A stretch of 64,000 nucleotides of DNA from Dickeya chrysanthemi NCPPB 402 (GTDB lineage Bacteria; Pseudomonadota; Gammaproteobacteria; Enterobacterales; Enterobacteriaceae): the NCBI RefSeq assembly GCF_000406105.1, contig NZ_CM001974.1:2327171-2391170 (forward strand), written 5' to 3'. Both the position numbers and the translations under genes were made by a program. Shown here piece after piece: positions 44,852 to 54,763 of the stretch. The notes beneath the pieces were generated by a model that was not told the DNA's origin, searched no databases, and saw only the letters and a program-made list of their open reading frames with translations. Each line of letters opens with the position of its first letter. Positions within the stretch are counted from its first letter, which is position 1.

Positions 44852-46897
44852 TTACCCTGACAATCCGCTTACCCGCAACACCCGCCGGCCGACCGCCTCA
44901 GCCAACACCGTACTGTGCTCTCCGGCGCAACCGAGGCTGAAGGCGTGTTTAGCGCGGGTGATGCCGGTGTAGATCAGCTCACGCGTCAGGATCGGGCTTA
45001 AGGTATCCGGCAGCAGCAACGCCGTATGGGCGAATTCCGACCCCTGCGATTTATGCACCGTCATGGCGAACACCGTTTCCACCGCCGATAAGCGCCCCGG
45101 CATAACCCAGCGAATACCGGACGTACCATCCCCTGCGGGAAACGCCACCCGGCTCACCCAACTGAGGGCGCCGTCCGGCTGGCGCTGCGGCACCGCCAGC
45201 GTAATACCGATATCGCCGTTCATCAGCCGTTGGCCGTAATCGTTGCGGGTCACCATCACCGGTCGCCCCGGATACCAGCCTTGCCAGGCCGCCAGCAACC
45301 CATTGCGATGCAACAGATGGGCGATGCGCGTATTCATGTTATCGACACCCCAGGGGCCGTTGCGCAAGGCGCACAGCAGTTGGAAGCGACCGAACGCCGC
45401 CAGAATGTGCGACGCCCAGTGATCAAACTCGCTTTGCGGCGCCGTCAGATCCGGTTGCGTCGCCACCATCCGGCGCAGGTAGTCGCCGTAGCCTACCGGC
45501 GCCGCCGCACCGACCTGCGTACCGAAGCGGCCGGCGGCACCGTCGATCACCCATTCGCGCAACGTCTTGTCATCGTTCGCGCTCAGGGTTAATTGCGCCA
45601 AATCGGCAAACCCACGCTGCCAGACAGACGCCAGCGCCGCGCTATCACCGGCATTCACCGCGTCAGCCAGTTTGCCGATGCCGCTGTCCGCGCCAAAACG
45701 GTAGCTGTGGCGCAACATAACAATCGATTGATCCAGCGCGGTGCCGTACGGATCGAGCAAGTCATCGGCCGGCGCGTCTCCCGCTACCTCGCGCAGCCAG
45801 TCACAGGTCAGCGGCAGGTAGTGCCCTTGTGCGGCGCGCTGGCACAGCTCGCCCATCAACGCCCCCGCTTCAACCGACGCCAGTTGGTCTTTATCGCCCA
45901 GCAGTACCAGGCGGGAACGCGCCGGCATGGCGGCCAGCAGCGCCGCCATCATCTCCAAATCCACCATTGAGGCCTCATCCACCACCAGCACATCCAGCAG
46001 CAGCGGGTTATCGGCGTGATGACGGAAATGTCGGCTGTCCGGGCGGCTCCCGAGTAAACGGTGCAGCGTCACCACCTCACTGTTAATGTGCGCACGAATA
46101 GCATCGCCTTGCGCCAGCCCGTCCAGCGACAAACCGGCAATCGCCCCGGCGATGGACTCGTTCAGCCGCGCCGCCGCCTTGCCGGTGGGCGCCGCCAGCC
46201 GGATACGCAGCGGTTTGCCCTGCTGCTCCAGCGCCAGCGATTGCAACAGCGCCAGCAGTTTTACCACGGTGGTGGTTTTCCCGGTGCCCGGCCCGCCGGT
46301 AATGATGCTGAACGCACTGCCCGCCGCCAGCGCACAGGCCAGTTTCTGCCAGTTGGTCGCGTTACTCCCGGCGGCAGGAAACAGCGCCTCCAGCCGTCGG
46401 CGCAGCGCCGCAGGCGCAATGGCCGCGCGTAACGCCGCATTTTGCTGCAACCGCTGCATAACGGCGTGATGCACATCCTGCTCGTACTGCCAGTAGCGAC
46501 GCAGATAAAGACGCGAGCCTACCAGCACCAGCGGCGTATTGCCTTCCCCCGACGATACCAGCGCCGGCTGTTGCAGCGCCGCCTGCCAGGCCGCCAGGGT
46601 CACCCCGGCCAGCACCTCCGCCGGGCGTGCTATTTTGCTGTTTTCGCTGCGATCGCCTTCCGGCGGCAACGCCAGCGAGAATCCGCTGTCGGCCAGCGTA
46701 GCGGCCAGATCGAGGCACACATGTCCGCGCCCAAGCTGATAACTGACCAGCGCCGCACCCAGCAACAATAAAGGCGACGCCTCCGGGCACTCCTGATGCA
46801 GAAAGCGCACCAGCGCCCGATCCAGCTCTCGCAGCCAGCCGCAGTCAACCCATTGGTCCAGCAACCGGGTTAATTCGTCATGACGGGTCATGTTCAT
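44852..46897 (-). CDS. recD: RecBCD-type exonuclease V subunit RecD
   Basis: RecD is the 5'-3' helicase subunit of exonuclease V. The 681-residue protein has the Walker A GGPGTGKTTTVVKL (about residues 201-214), Walker B in LVVDEASMVDLEMMAALL, and C-terminal helicase motifs including MTVHKSQGSEF and LIYTGITRAK. Its ATG overlaps the recB stop by 4 bases (ATGA). It is the last gene of a compact recC-recB-recD operon in which ptrA is absent, unlike the usual enterobacterial recC-ptrA-recB-recD-argA locus. Confidence 0.93.
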   Translation of the reverse strand: MNMTRHDELTRLLDQWVDCGWLRELDRALVRFLHQECPEASPLLLLGAALVSYQLGRGHVCLDLAATLADSGFSLALPPEGDRSENSKIARPAEVLAGVTLAAWQAALQQPALVSSGEGNTPLVLVGSRLYLRRYWQYEQDVHHAVMQRLQQNAALRAAIAPAALRRRLEALFPAAGSNATNWQKLACALAAGSAFSIITGGPGTGKTTTVVKLLALLQSLALEQQGKPLRIRLAAPTGKAAARLNESIAGAIAGLSLDGLAQGDAIRAHINSEVVTLHRLLGSRPDSRHFRHHADNPLLLDVLVVDEASMVDLEMMAALLAAMPARSRLVLLGDKDQLASVEAGALMGELCQRAAQGHYLPLTCDWLREVAGDAPADDLLDPYGTALDQSIVMLRHSYRFGADSGIGKLADAVNAGDSAALASVWQRGFADLAQLTLSANDDKTLREWVIDGAAGRFGTQVGAAAPVGYGDYLRRMVATQPDLTAPQSEFDHWASHILAAFGRFQLLCALRNGPWGVDNMNTRIAHLLHRNGLLAAWQGWYPGRPVMVTRNDYGQRLMNGDIGITLAVPQRQPDGALSWVSRVAFPAGDGTSGIRWVMPGRLSAVETVFAMTVHKSQGSEFAHTALLLPDTLSPILTRELIYTGITRAKHAFSLGCAGEHSTVLAEAVGRRVLRVSGLSG

Positions 46898-49800
46898 GCC
46901 ATCGCCTCCGTGTCGCCGCTAAACAGGCGATCCAGCGCCTCAATCAGCGATCGGTCCGGCCGCTCGGCGTATACGCCGCCGCCCGGTGCCTGACTACCAC
47001 GCAGAAACAGGTACAATGCCCCGCCGACATGACGATCATAGTCGTAATCCGGCAGGCGGGACTTGAGTAAGCGGTGCAGCGCAAACAGGTACAATGCCAG
47101 TTGCAGGTCGTAACGGTGCTCCAGCATGGCGTGCGCCATCCGTAACCCGTCATAGTCAGCGGCATTCGCCCCCAGCCAGTTGGATTTGTAGTCCAGCACG
47201 TAATAGCGCCCCTGATGTTCAAACACCAAATCGATAAACCCTTTCAGCATGCCGTTAAGCTGCTCACGCATCAGTGTTGCCCGTGGCTCACCCGCCAGCG
47301 TGGCGGCCCGGACCTGATTATCCAACGCCTGGGTATCAACCTGATTGAGCGCAAACCAAAACTCCATTTCCACCTGATACTGCGTCAACCCGGCCAGCGA
47401 CACCGCGCCGCCGGATGATCCCGGCAAGGTCAGCGGCTGACGGAGCAAGGCCATTAGCCAGTCGGTGAGCATCGGTATCCACGGCGTCCAGCCTTGTCGG
47501 TTACAACGCCGCGCCACCTGATCTTCCACCCGGTCGCGATCCGCCGCCAGCGCCGCAAAGCCCGTCTCCCCCGCCCACTCCAGCAAGCCATGCAGAAAGC
47601 TGCCCGGCACCGCCCCGCGTGGAAAACTGTACATATCGTAGCCGGCCGGCAACGGCGGCAGACGTTCTGCAACGTCCTGCGGTTCGCTGAAGGTTTCCTG
47701 CCGCGCACTCTGTACCTCGGCGGCCTCGTTTTCAGAAGGTTCGCGCTGCGCCTGGAATTGCCCTTCCGGCGCCCGTTGCAATCCCGAGTAACTGGTGATG
47801 CGCCAGCGATGGCGACGGATATCCGGCAACGGTGGTTCCTGACCCAGCGACGGCGACGCCTGCACAGCGCGATACCTCGCCTCATCGGTCTCCGGCAGCG
47901 GCGCTATCCGGCTGTGCGCGCCGCACCAGACCGCCAACTGTTGCGTCAGTTGTCCCGGCGCCAACGGCTCGCCGGCGCCGAGCAGGTAACCGGGCGCGCT
48001 TTTTTCGAGTTCTTTCAACGGCGCGATGCCCAGCCACAGCGCGTAGCGGGCGCGGGTCAACGCCACATAGAACTTACGCAAATCCTCGCCCAGCCGCTCA
48101 TGGTCGGCACGCTGCACCGCCGCGTCGCTGGCGGTCAGCTCAAGGTGCGGCTGCCCGTCATCATCATGAAACTTCAGCGGCACATCCCGCTGGCTGACGG
48201 CGCGAAACGCACAGGCGAACGGCAAAAACACCAGCGGATATTCCAGCCCTTTGGATTTGTGAACGGTCACCACTTTTACCCGATCGGCATCGCTTTCCAG
48301 CCGTAGTTTCAGCGTGTCGCCGCCAGGGTTTTCTGCCTGACACTGCTCCGCCAGATAGCGGATCAGCGCGTGTTCGCCGTCCAGATGCACACTGGCCTGT
48401 TGCAATAACTCCGACAGGTGCAACACATCGGTCAGCGCGCGGGCATTGTCGGCAGCCAGCAACCGGCGTGGTACATCGAACTCCCACAATAGTCGCCGTA
48501 ACATCGGCAGCACCCCCTGCTGTCGCCAGCAGTTCTGGTAGCCGACAAACTGCATCACCCGGCGTTCCCACTCCCGCTCGTCGTGGTTAAGACAGTCAAG
48601 CGCCTGCCAGCTCAGCCCCAGTAATGGCGTCGCCAGCGCGGCGCGCAGTAACCGATCGTTCTCCGGGTCGGCGCAAGCCGCCAGCCAACAGCGCAACTCA
48701 CCGGCTTGCGGGCTGTCGAAAACCGATTCCCGATCCGACAAATACACGCTGCGCACACCGCGAGCGGACAGTTGCGCCCGCACCGCCATCGCTTCACGCC
48801 CGGTATTCACCAGCACCGCCATATCCCCCGGCCTGACCGGGCGCAGCGCCTGACCCGGCGCGGCAAAACCGGCCAGCCCCTGTACGCCGAGTTGCAACAG
48901 CCGCACTATTTCACGGGCGCAGCCCGCGGCCATCCGCTGGCGGTATTCCGCCGACGATATCGGTTCATCCGTTTCCAGCGTCCAGCAGGTCAGCGCCGCC
49001 GCCTTTGCGCCTTCCCGCATCCAGACTTCATCGCGGCCGTTGGCCTGCACTGGCAAAAACGGCACCGGATTATCGCCGTCCGGCTGTCGAAACAGAAACG
49101 CCCCCGCGCCGTCGGCGCGGTTCTCCGCCTGCATAAACACCTGGTTTACCGCATCCACCATCGCCTGCGTGGAGCGGAAGTTGGTGCCCAGCGTGTAATG
49201 TCGCCCATCGGTATCGCGGCGGGCGCGCAAATAGGTATAAATATCGGCACCGCGAAATGCATAAATCGCCTGTTTCGGGTCGCCGATCAGGATCAATCCC
49301 TGCTGCGGGTCGTTGTCCGCCACCCGATAGAGGGTATCGAAAATGCGGTATTGCAGCGGGTCGGTGTCCTGAAATTCGTCGATCATCGCCAGCGGAAACT
49401 GGCGGCGAATACGTTGCGCCAGCCGTTCGCCGTTATCGCCGCGCAACGCGGCGTCCAACCGGGTCAACAAGTCCTGAAACCCCATTTGCGCCCGGCTTTC
49501 CTGCTCGTGGTGAAAACGCTGGCTGACCCAACGGCAGGCATGTCGTAACAGCCGGCTGCGCGGTTCCGGCAATTCGCTCAACTGCTGCGCCAGCGTCTCC
49601 ATTGCGGTCAATGCCGGGTGCTGCGGCGCCTCTTCCGGCACTTTCCAGCACTCTCGTAACCCTTGCGGGGTCAGCCGCGTCCAGCCGGTGCCGATATCCA
49701 GCGTCGTCTCGTCACTGGTGGCCCAGTGGTACAGTTTATCCAGCCATGCCTCGAAATAACGGGCTTGCAGCTTGCGGCCGTCCGCCTTTTTCTGCGCCAC

Positions 49801-50568
49801 CGCATCATGCAGCACGTCGCGTAATTCGCCGCACCACTGCGGCCAGGGTGCTTTCAGCGCCGCCAGCCGGTGCGTTTTTTCGTCGCGGACCGCGCTGAAA
49901 ATCTGCGCGGGCAGCTCGTCGATGCCAATCTCATCGGCATACTCCAGTAACGGCGTCACGCTGCGATAAAAGCTTTCCGGCGATAACCAGTTGTCGCGCA
50001 GTTCCAGCACATCGCGGGCATCGAGCGGGAAAAAGAACGTGCGCCAGTAATCACGCACCACCTCCAGCAGCAAGTCGCTCTGGTCGGTTTCCAGCGTCTG
50101 GTTAAACAGGCTGCCGCTGTCAAAGGCGTGTTCGCCCAACATCCGGTTGCACCAGCTGTGAATCGTGGAGACCGCCGCTTCGTCCATCCATTCGGCGGCC
50201 AGTTGCAGTTTGCGTGCGCAGCCCGGCCACTGCTCCGGCGGGTAATCGGCGCGCAGTTCATGCAGCAGCGGGTCATCTTGTTTATCGTTGCCGTCCGGCT
50301 GAAAGTAGGCGGCCGCCTGCGCCAGCCGCGCACGGATACGGTCGCGCAGCTCGCGCGTGGCGGCGTCGGTAAAGGTCACCACCAGAATCTCCGGTGGGTT
50401 GAGCGGCCGGGAAAACGCCTGCTCGCCGCCGTGCCCCAGCACCAGCCGCACATACAGCATGGCGATGGTGAAGGTTTTGCCGGTGCCGGCACTGGCTTCG
50501 ATCAGGCGGCTGCCGGAAAGCGGAAAACGCAGCACATCCAGCGGGGAAGGTAACGAATGCGCCGTCAT
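46894..50568 (-). CDS. recB: RecBCD-type exonuclease V subunit RecB (Pseudomonas-like)
   Basis: RecB is the 3'-5' helicase and nuclease subunit. From ATG 50568 the product has 1224 residues. UvrD-type motifs include ASAGTGKTFTIAML (Walker A, about 20-33), MIDEFQDTDPLQYRIF (II) and VKVVTVHKSKGLEYPL (VI region). The C-terminal nuclease has GFIDLVFEHQGRYYVLDYKS with the catalytic Asp and DYK. The N-terminus (FPLSGSRLIEASAGTGKTF, GHGGEQAFSRPLNPPEILVV) resembles Pseudomonas RecB more than E. coli RecB. The gene overlaps recC by 4 bases; an open frame back to 50673 is not conserved. Confidence 0.93.
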   Translation of the reverse strand: MTAHSLPSPLDVLRFPLSGSRLIEASAGTGKTFTIAMLYVRLVLGHGGEQAFSRPLNPPEILVVTFTDAATRELRDRIRARLAQAAAYFQPDGNDKQDDPLLHELRADYPPEQWPGCARKLQLAAEWMDEAAVSTIHSWCNRMLGEHAFDSGSLFNQTLETDQSDLLLEVVRDYWRTFFFPLDARDVLELRDNWLSPESFYRSVTPLLEYADEIGIDELPAQIFSAVRDEKTHRLAALKAPWPQWCGELRDVLHDAVAQKKADGRKLQARYFEAWLDKLYHWATSDETTLDIGTGWTRLTPQGLRECWKVPEEAPQHPALTAMETLAQQLSELPEPRSRLLRHACRWVSQRFHHEQESRAQMGFQDLLTRLDAALRGDNGERLAQRIRRQFPLAMIDEFQDTDPLQYRIFDTLYRVADNDPQQGLILIGDPKQAIYAFRGADIYTYLRARRDTDGRHYTLGTNFRSTQAMVDAVNQVFMQAENRADGAGAFLFRQPDGDNPVPFLPVQANGRDEVWMREGAKAAALTCWTLETDEPISSAEYRQRMAAGCAREIVRLLQLGVQGLAGFAAPGQALRPVRPGDMAVLVNTGREAMAVRAQLSARGVRSVYLSDRESVFDSPQAGELRCWLAACADPENDRLLRAALATPLLGLSWQALDCLNHDEREWERRVMQFVGYQNCWRQQGVLPMLRRLLWEFDVPRRLLAADNARALTDVLHLSELLQQASVHLDGEHALIRYLAEQCQAENPGGDTLKLRLESDADRVKVVTVHKSKGLEYPLVFLPFACAFRAVSQRDVPLKFHDDDGQPHLELTASDAAVQRADHERLGEDLRKFYVALTRARYALWLGIAPLKELEKSAPGYLLGAGEPLAPGQLTQQLAVWCGAHSRIAPLPETDEARYRAVQASPSLGQEPPLPDIRRHRWRITSYSGLQRAPEGQFQAQREPSENEAAEVQSARQETFSEPQDVAERLPPLPAGYDMYSFPRGAVPGSFLHGLLEWAGETGFAALAADRDRVEDQVARRCNRQGWTPWIPMLTDWLMALLRQPLTLPGSSGGAVSLAGLTQYQVEMEFWFALNQVDTQALDNQVRAATLAGEPRATLMREQLNGMLKGFIDLVFEHQGRYYVLDYKSNWLGANAADYDGLRMAHAMLEHRYDLQLALYLFALHRLLKSRLPDYDYDRHVGGALYLFLRGSQAPGGGVYAERPDRSLIEALDRLFSGDTEAMA

Positions 50569-53500
50569 GACTGGCCTCCTGATTTTTTCTGTTTCGCCGA
50601 TGCCGCTTTCAGCGTCAGGTACAGCGGCGCCAGCAACTGCTGTGTCCAGCGGGCAAACTCGCCGTCGGCCCACAGGTGTTCGAACGTCGGGAAAGCCCGC
50701 GCCAGATAAGGGTTAGACGCCGACTCGGCAAACTTGCGGTTGTCCGGGTCATGATCCTCATAGCACTGGCGCGCCGCTTTGCCTGCCTCGCCGTCCGGCG
50801 GCTGATCCGGCTCACCGCCCGCCTCCAGCCAGCAAAATCCGGTTTTCACCGCCAGCGGCAGCGGGTAACGCATACCTGCCTGCCAGGCCTCCATCAACGC
50901 CTGCCAGTATGCCGTCGCCTGTTGCGGCGCCAGCGCCGGCAGGTGAACAGTACCATTTTTGCTGACCAACGTACTGTGCAGCGGCAGCCCGTCGAGGTGC
51001 CCGGCCAGGTGCGTCACCCAGAACGGCAACAGCTTGTCGAGTCGGTAACTGCGGCGCACAGGGTGAAGCAATCCGCCGCTTTCCAGCACCAGACGGCAGC
51101 GGTTACCCTGCTCATCGGCGCGTAGCTCGTTCAGCCAGTCTTCCAGTGGTAAATCGGGCGGCGACAGCGCTTCGTCAGGCAATGATCGCGGCCATTTTTC
51201 CTGCTCCTGCGCGTAACGGGTGAACAGATCCGCCATCGGTTCCGCCAACGCCTGCGCCAACACCGAGGTAAAGCCGCCGGGCGCCAGTTCGCCGCGTCGG
51301 GCGATGCGATCCAGTTGCGCCGCCAGCGCCTGCTCTCGGGGAATCTGCCGATTCAACGCCGCTTTCTGTTCCTGAATCAGCTCATGTTGCAGCCGCCAGT
51401 TTTCCAGCGCGTCAATGGCAAACGGCTCCTGATCCTGGCTGGTGGGGTCTTCCAACTCGAACCAGACATTGAGCCGCAACCGGAAAAAGCTGCGCACCGG
51501 GTCACGGATAAAATCCGCCAGTTGGCGCAGCGTCAGCACGCCATCCTGCTGATACTCGCTCAGCGCGGCTTCCGTCGCCGGAGCATCCTGCGCCACCAAT
51601 CCGGCGCGCCATTCGCGGGCATAGCTGAACAACGGGCTGTCGGCGATAAAATAATCCGCACTGAATGGCTGCAACCGGTGTTCCACCGTCAAGGCGGGCA
51701 ACACGTCCTGCCCGTCGACGGCTCGCCAGCCATTGCTCAGATGGTCACGTAATTGCGCCACCAGCACCGAGGGCGGACGTTCGCTGTTGTCGTGGATGCT
51801 GCGCCCCACCCAACTGATGTAGAACTGATCACGCGCCGACAGTAGCGCCTCCAGAAACAGATAACGATCGTCTTCGCGACGGGAACGGTCGCCGGGGCGA
51901 TAGTCCTGCCCCATCAGGTCGAAATCCAGCGGCACCCGGTTGCGGGGATAATCGCCATCGTTCATGCCCAGCAGGCAGACGTGGCGAAACGGAATCGCGC
52001 GCATCGGCATCAGCGTAGCGAAAATGACGGTGCCGGCAAAAAACGGTTGCGTCAGGCTGGATTGTTCGAATAATCCCAGCCAGTGCTCCCGTACCACCGA
52101 CAGCGGCAGTGCCTGATCCAGCGCTACCGACTCGCACGCCTCCAGCCAGCTCTGCAACCCGTCGTCCAGTTGCAGCAGCATAAAGCCGTCTTCCCCCTCA
52201 TCCGCTGCAAAGAACGTGCTTAGCAATGCCCGCAACCGCTCGCCCCATTGCGACGGCGTCGCCGGCTGGCAAAGCTGTTGCCAGCCAGAGTCCAACCGGT
52301 CGAGCAGCAGCGCCAGTTGGCCGGCCAGCACCGCATCCAACCCGCCGACTTCATCCAGCGGCTCGATATCTCGCCAGGCGCTGCCGGCGCCCACCGCGTA
52401 CCCCAACAACATGCGGCGCAGCCCGAAAAACCAGCTGTTCTGTTCCGGCGCATCAGGCAAGTCGAGGCTTTGACGTTGGCGGGCGTGTAGCCCCCAGCGC
52501 ACGTTGGCGGCCCGGATCCAGCGTTGCAGCAACGGCAGGTGCTCGTCGTCGATGGCAAAACGCCGACGTACCGCCGGTACGTCCAGCAAATCCAGCACAT
52601 CGCTGACCGCCACGCGCGATTGCGGCAGATGTAGCAGTTTTTCCAGCGCCGCCAGCAACAGGTTATTCTGGCGCGGCCCGCGATCCGCCACACTGAACGG
52701 GATGTAGCGCGGGTCCTGCCGGTCGACCAGCCCGAACACCGCCTGAATATGCGGCGCATAGCCGTTGATGTCCGGCACCATCACGATCACATCGCGCGGG
52801 CGCAACGTCGGGTCGGCGGCAAACGCCGCCAGCAGTTGGTCATGCAGCACTTCCACTTCACGCTGCGGGCTGTGCGCCAGATGAAAACGGATCGAACGAT
52901 CACGCTGCGGATCGACGGCGGGCCAGCGCGCGCCGCTTTCCGCCAGCGGGCGCAACTCCAGGATATCGTCCTGTAACTGATGCAGCAGGCTGTCGTTGTC
53001 GTTGCTGAAAAACAGGTCGCTACGCTCAATCAATGAGGCGTAATGCTCGCGCTGGTCGTATTCATCCAACAACCCGATGTAATCGCGCCCTTGTTTACCC
53101 CACGCCGCCAGCAACGGGTGGGCGTGTTGATGCAATTCTTCCAGTGCAAGGACATCCGGCATACCGGGTTTGCGCCGCTGACGGGCGCGCTCGGCGCGCA
53201 GCAGATCCTTATCGGCGATAATATCGCCCCAGTAATGCCGGCACGGGTTATGCACACACATGAACACCTGAGTCCAACGCCCGATGGCCGCCAGCAGTTC
53301 CAGCGCCTGTTGCGACAACGACGAAATACCGAACACGACAACACGCGAAGGTAAACCGGCCGGACGTTCGCTATCGCCCCGCCGTTTTAGCTCATCCAGA
53401 AAGCGCTGGTGCAGCGCCGCACGGCTGGTGCCGGATAGTGCCTCGCCGATATCCGCCAGCAATGCCCGCCACAGCAACGGCTGCCAGCGCTGCTCTTCCG

Positions 53501-54041
53501 GCAGCGTCTCCTCGCCGCGTCGGTGGCTGGTCAGCACGTCACGCCCGGCGGTCCAGTCGGCCAGCCAGTCGGCGCGATATACCTGATATTGGTCGAACAG
53601 GTCGGCCAGCCGCTCGGCCAGTTGGTAATGTTTACGCAGATCGGTGTCCTGATGCAGAAAGCGCGCCAGCGCGGCAAATTCCGGCTGCGTGAGCAGATCA
53701 GGTAACAGGCGCAACAGCCGCCACACCAACAAGGATTTATCGAACGGCGAGGTTTCCGGCACCTGATCGTGACCCAGCACCGAACGGTAGGCCTGCCAGA
53801 AAAAACGCGACGGTAACTGGATGTCCAGCGCCGCCGCCACACCGCATCCGCCTTCGCGGGGATCGCGCGCCAGCGCCAGCTTCAGCCACTGCCCGATGCC
53901 GTTGCTCTGTACCAGAATCAGCTCGTTTTCCAGCCCGTCCAGTGGATTGGACGCCATCCACGACACCAGCACGTCGCGCAGATCTTCAGGATGGTTGCCG
54001 TGGATCGCCATCAAACCGGGGTTTAACCTGTTTTCGCTCAT
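50565..54041 (-). CDS. recC: RecBCD-type exonuclease V subunit RecC (divergent, Pseudomonas-like)
   Basis: RecC is the subunit that recognises Chi and splits the duplex. From ATG 54041 the product has 1158 residues with the RecC hallmarks ENELILVQSNGIGQWLKLAL, VVFGISSLSQQALELLAAIG, VMVPDINGYAPHIQAVFG, HVCLLGMNDGDYPR and FLEALLSARDQFYISWVGRS. The N-terminus (NRLNPGLMAIHGNHPEDLRD) is unlike E. coli RecC (MLRVYHSN...). It heads the recCBD operon with its own promoter, overlapped by a perfect palindrome. The frame open to 54107 runs through that promoter and is rejected. Confidence 0.92.
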   Translation of the reverse strand: MSENRLNPGLMAIHGNHPEDLRDVLVSWMASNPLDGLENELILVQSNGIGQWLKLALARDPREGGCGVAAALDIQLPSRFFWQAYRSVLGHDQVPETSPFDKSLLVWRLLRLLPDLLTQPEFAALARFLHQDTDLRKHYQLAERLADLFDQYQVYRADWLADWTAGRDVLTSHRRGEETLPEEQRWQPLLWRALLADIGEALSGTSRAALHQRFLDELKRRGDSERPAGLPSRVVVFGISSLSQQALELLAAIGRWTQVFMCVHNPCRHYWGDIIADKDLLRAERARQRRKPGMPDVLALEELHQHAHPLLAAWGKQGRDYIGLLDEYDQREHYASLIERSDLFFSNDNDSLLHQLQDDILELRPLAESGARWPAVDPQRDRSIRFHLAHSPQREVEVLHDQLLAAFAADPTLRPRDVIVMVPDINGYAPHIQAVFGLVDRQDPRYIPFSVADRGPRQNNLLLAALEKLLHLPQSRVAVSDVLDLLDVPAVRRRFAIDDEHLPLLQRWIRAANVRWGLHARQRQSLDLPDAPEQNSWFFGLRRMLLGYAVGAGSAWRDIEPLDEVGGLDAVLAGQLALLLDRLDSGWQQLCQPATPSQWGERLRALLSTFFAADEGEDGFMLLQLDDGLQSWLEACESVALDQALPLSVVREHWLGLFEQSSLTQPFFAGTVIFATLMPMRAIPFRHVCLLGMNDGDYPRNRVPLDFDLMGQDYRPGDRSRREDDRYLFLEALLSARDQFYISWVGRSIHDNSERPPSVLVAQLRDHLSNGWRAVDGQDVLPALTVEHRLQPFSADYFIADSPLFSYAREWRAGLVAQDAPATEAALSEYQQDGVLTLRQLADFIRDPVRSFFRLRLNVWFELEDPTSQDQEPFAIDALENWRLQHELIQEQKAALNRQIPREQALAAQLDRIARRGELAPGGFTSVLAQALAEPMADLFTRYAQEQEKWPRSLPDEALSPPDLPLEDWLNELRADEQGNRCRLVLESGGLLHPVRRSYRLDKLLPFWVTHLAGHLDGLPLHSTLVSKNGTVHLPALAPQQATAYWQALMEAWQAGMRYPLPLAVKTGFCWLEAGGEPDQPPDGEAGKAARQCYEDHDPDNRKFAESASNPYLARAFPTFEHLWADGEFARWTQQLLAPLYLTLKAASAKQKKSGGQS

Positions 54042-54066
54042 CGATATCTCTGCTCGTTGCCGCAAC

Positions 54067-54095
54067 GGTGTACCGAATTTCGGTACAGTCAGCAA
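54067..54095 (-). promoter_or_regulatory. recC promoter with a perfect palindrome in the spacer
   Basis: On the minus strand TTGCTG (54095-54090) and TACACC (54072-54067) are 17 bp apart, giving a leader of about 20 nt before the recC ATG. The spacer and edge of the -10 form a perfect 9-bp inverted repeat (TGTACCGAA/TTCGGTACA, 54069-54087) with one central base, a likely repressor site. Confidence 0.65.
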
Positions 54096-54191
54096 ATATC
54101 TTAGCATTCAAGAGGATTCGGTGGGCATGTGCCGATGCAGAATGGCGGGTTGTCTGGCGGTTATTTTCACTGGCATCACGCCAGCGCGCGT

Positions 54192-54238
54192 AAAAAACGC
54201 ACAAGCGACAGGTTTTTTACCCCATCGCACAGTGCGTT
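54192..54238 (-). terminator. Candidate terminator of dspE-dspF
   Basis: On the minus strand AACGCAC (54238-54232) pairs with GTGCGTT (54202-54196), followed by a T run. The loop is long (about 29 bases). It lies about 40 bases after the dspF stop and separates the hrp genes from the recCBD promoter. Confidence 0.55.
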
Positions 54239-54275
54239 GTTGAAACCGGTGGAGCCGTTACGTCAACAGCCCGAC

Positions 54276-54698
54276 TCAGGCGGCGTTGACTTCCGTCAGC
54301 GTCTGCTCGATAAATGAACGTGTTTCCGCTACCTGCCGAATATAACCATTGAGCAGTGCGCTAAAGCCCGGTTCATCCAGCTTATCCAGCGGATACTGAC
54401 TGCACAGGCGCAGATTGTCGAACTCATCCAGCGCCAGCCAGCACCCGCGCATCGCCGCCATCTCGAAATTGAGCAACAGCATCAGCCGATAGATGGCAAC
54501 ACGGTCTTCCCCTTTCAGGTTGACCAACTGGCAGTGCAGCAACAGATTGTCACTCTGCGCCGGCACTTCAATCACCGCCGCCTCTTGCCCGTCGGCGCCG
54601 TTCAGGACACAGATACCGTTATTCAGCGTCAGGCGGGTTTTGTTGAACTGGCTGAAATGTTGCAGCAAGCGTGCCGCCTGTTGTTGTGCTGATGTCAT
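54276..54698 (-). CDS. dspF: Type III secretion chaperone DspF (DspB), for DspE
   Basis: DspF is the CesT-like homodimeric chaperone that stabilises and delivers the DspE effector to the Hrp type III apparatus. The 140-residue acidic protein has the alpha-beta layout of class I chaperones (ARLLQHFSQFNKTRLTLNNG; LLHCQLVNLKGEDRVAIYRL; MRGCWLALDEFDNLRLCSQY). It lies 65 bp after dspE, as in Erwinia and Pectobacterium, with a strong Shine-Dalgarno (AGGAG). It is probably read from the HrpL promoter upstream of dspE. Confidence 0.92.
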   Translation of the reverse strand: MTSAQQQAARLLQHFSQFNKTRLTLNNGICVLNGADGQEAAVIEVPAQSDNLLLHCQLVNLKGEDRVAIYRLMLLLNFEMAAMRGCWLALDEFDNLRLCSQYPLDKLDEPGFSALLNGYIRQVAETRSFIEQTLTEVNAA

Positions 54699-54763
54699 GG
54701 TTTTACTCCTTTAATGAATCGATAAATATTCGTCGTTCCGTTTCCACATATACCGTTGCTTTA

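Noticed and set aside
54067..54095. LexA (SOS) box at the recC promoter
   Set aside because: The palindrome has CTGTAC-type ends, but the spacing between half-sites does not fit CTG-N10-CAG.
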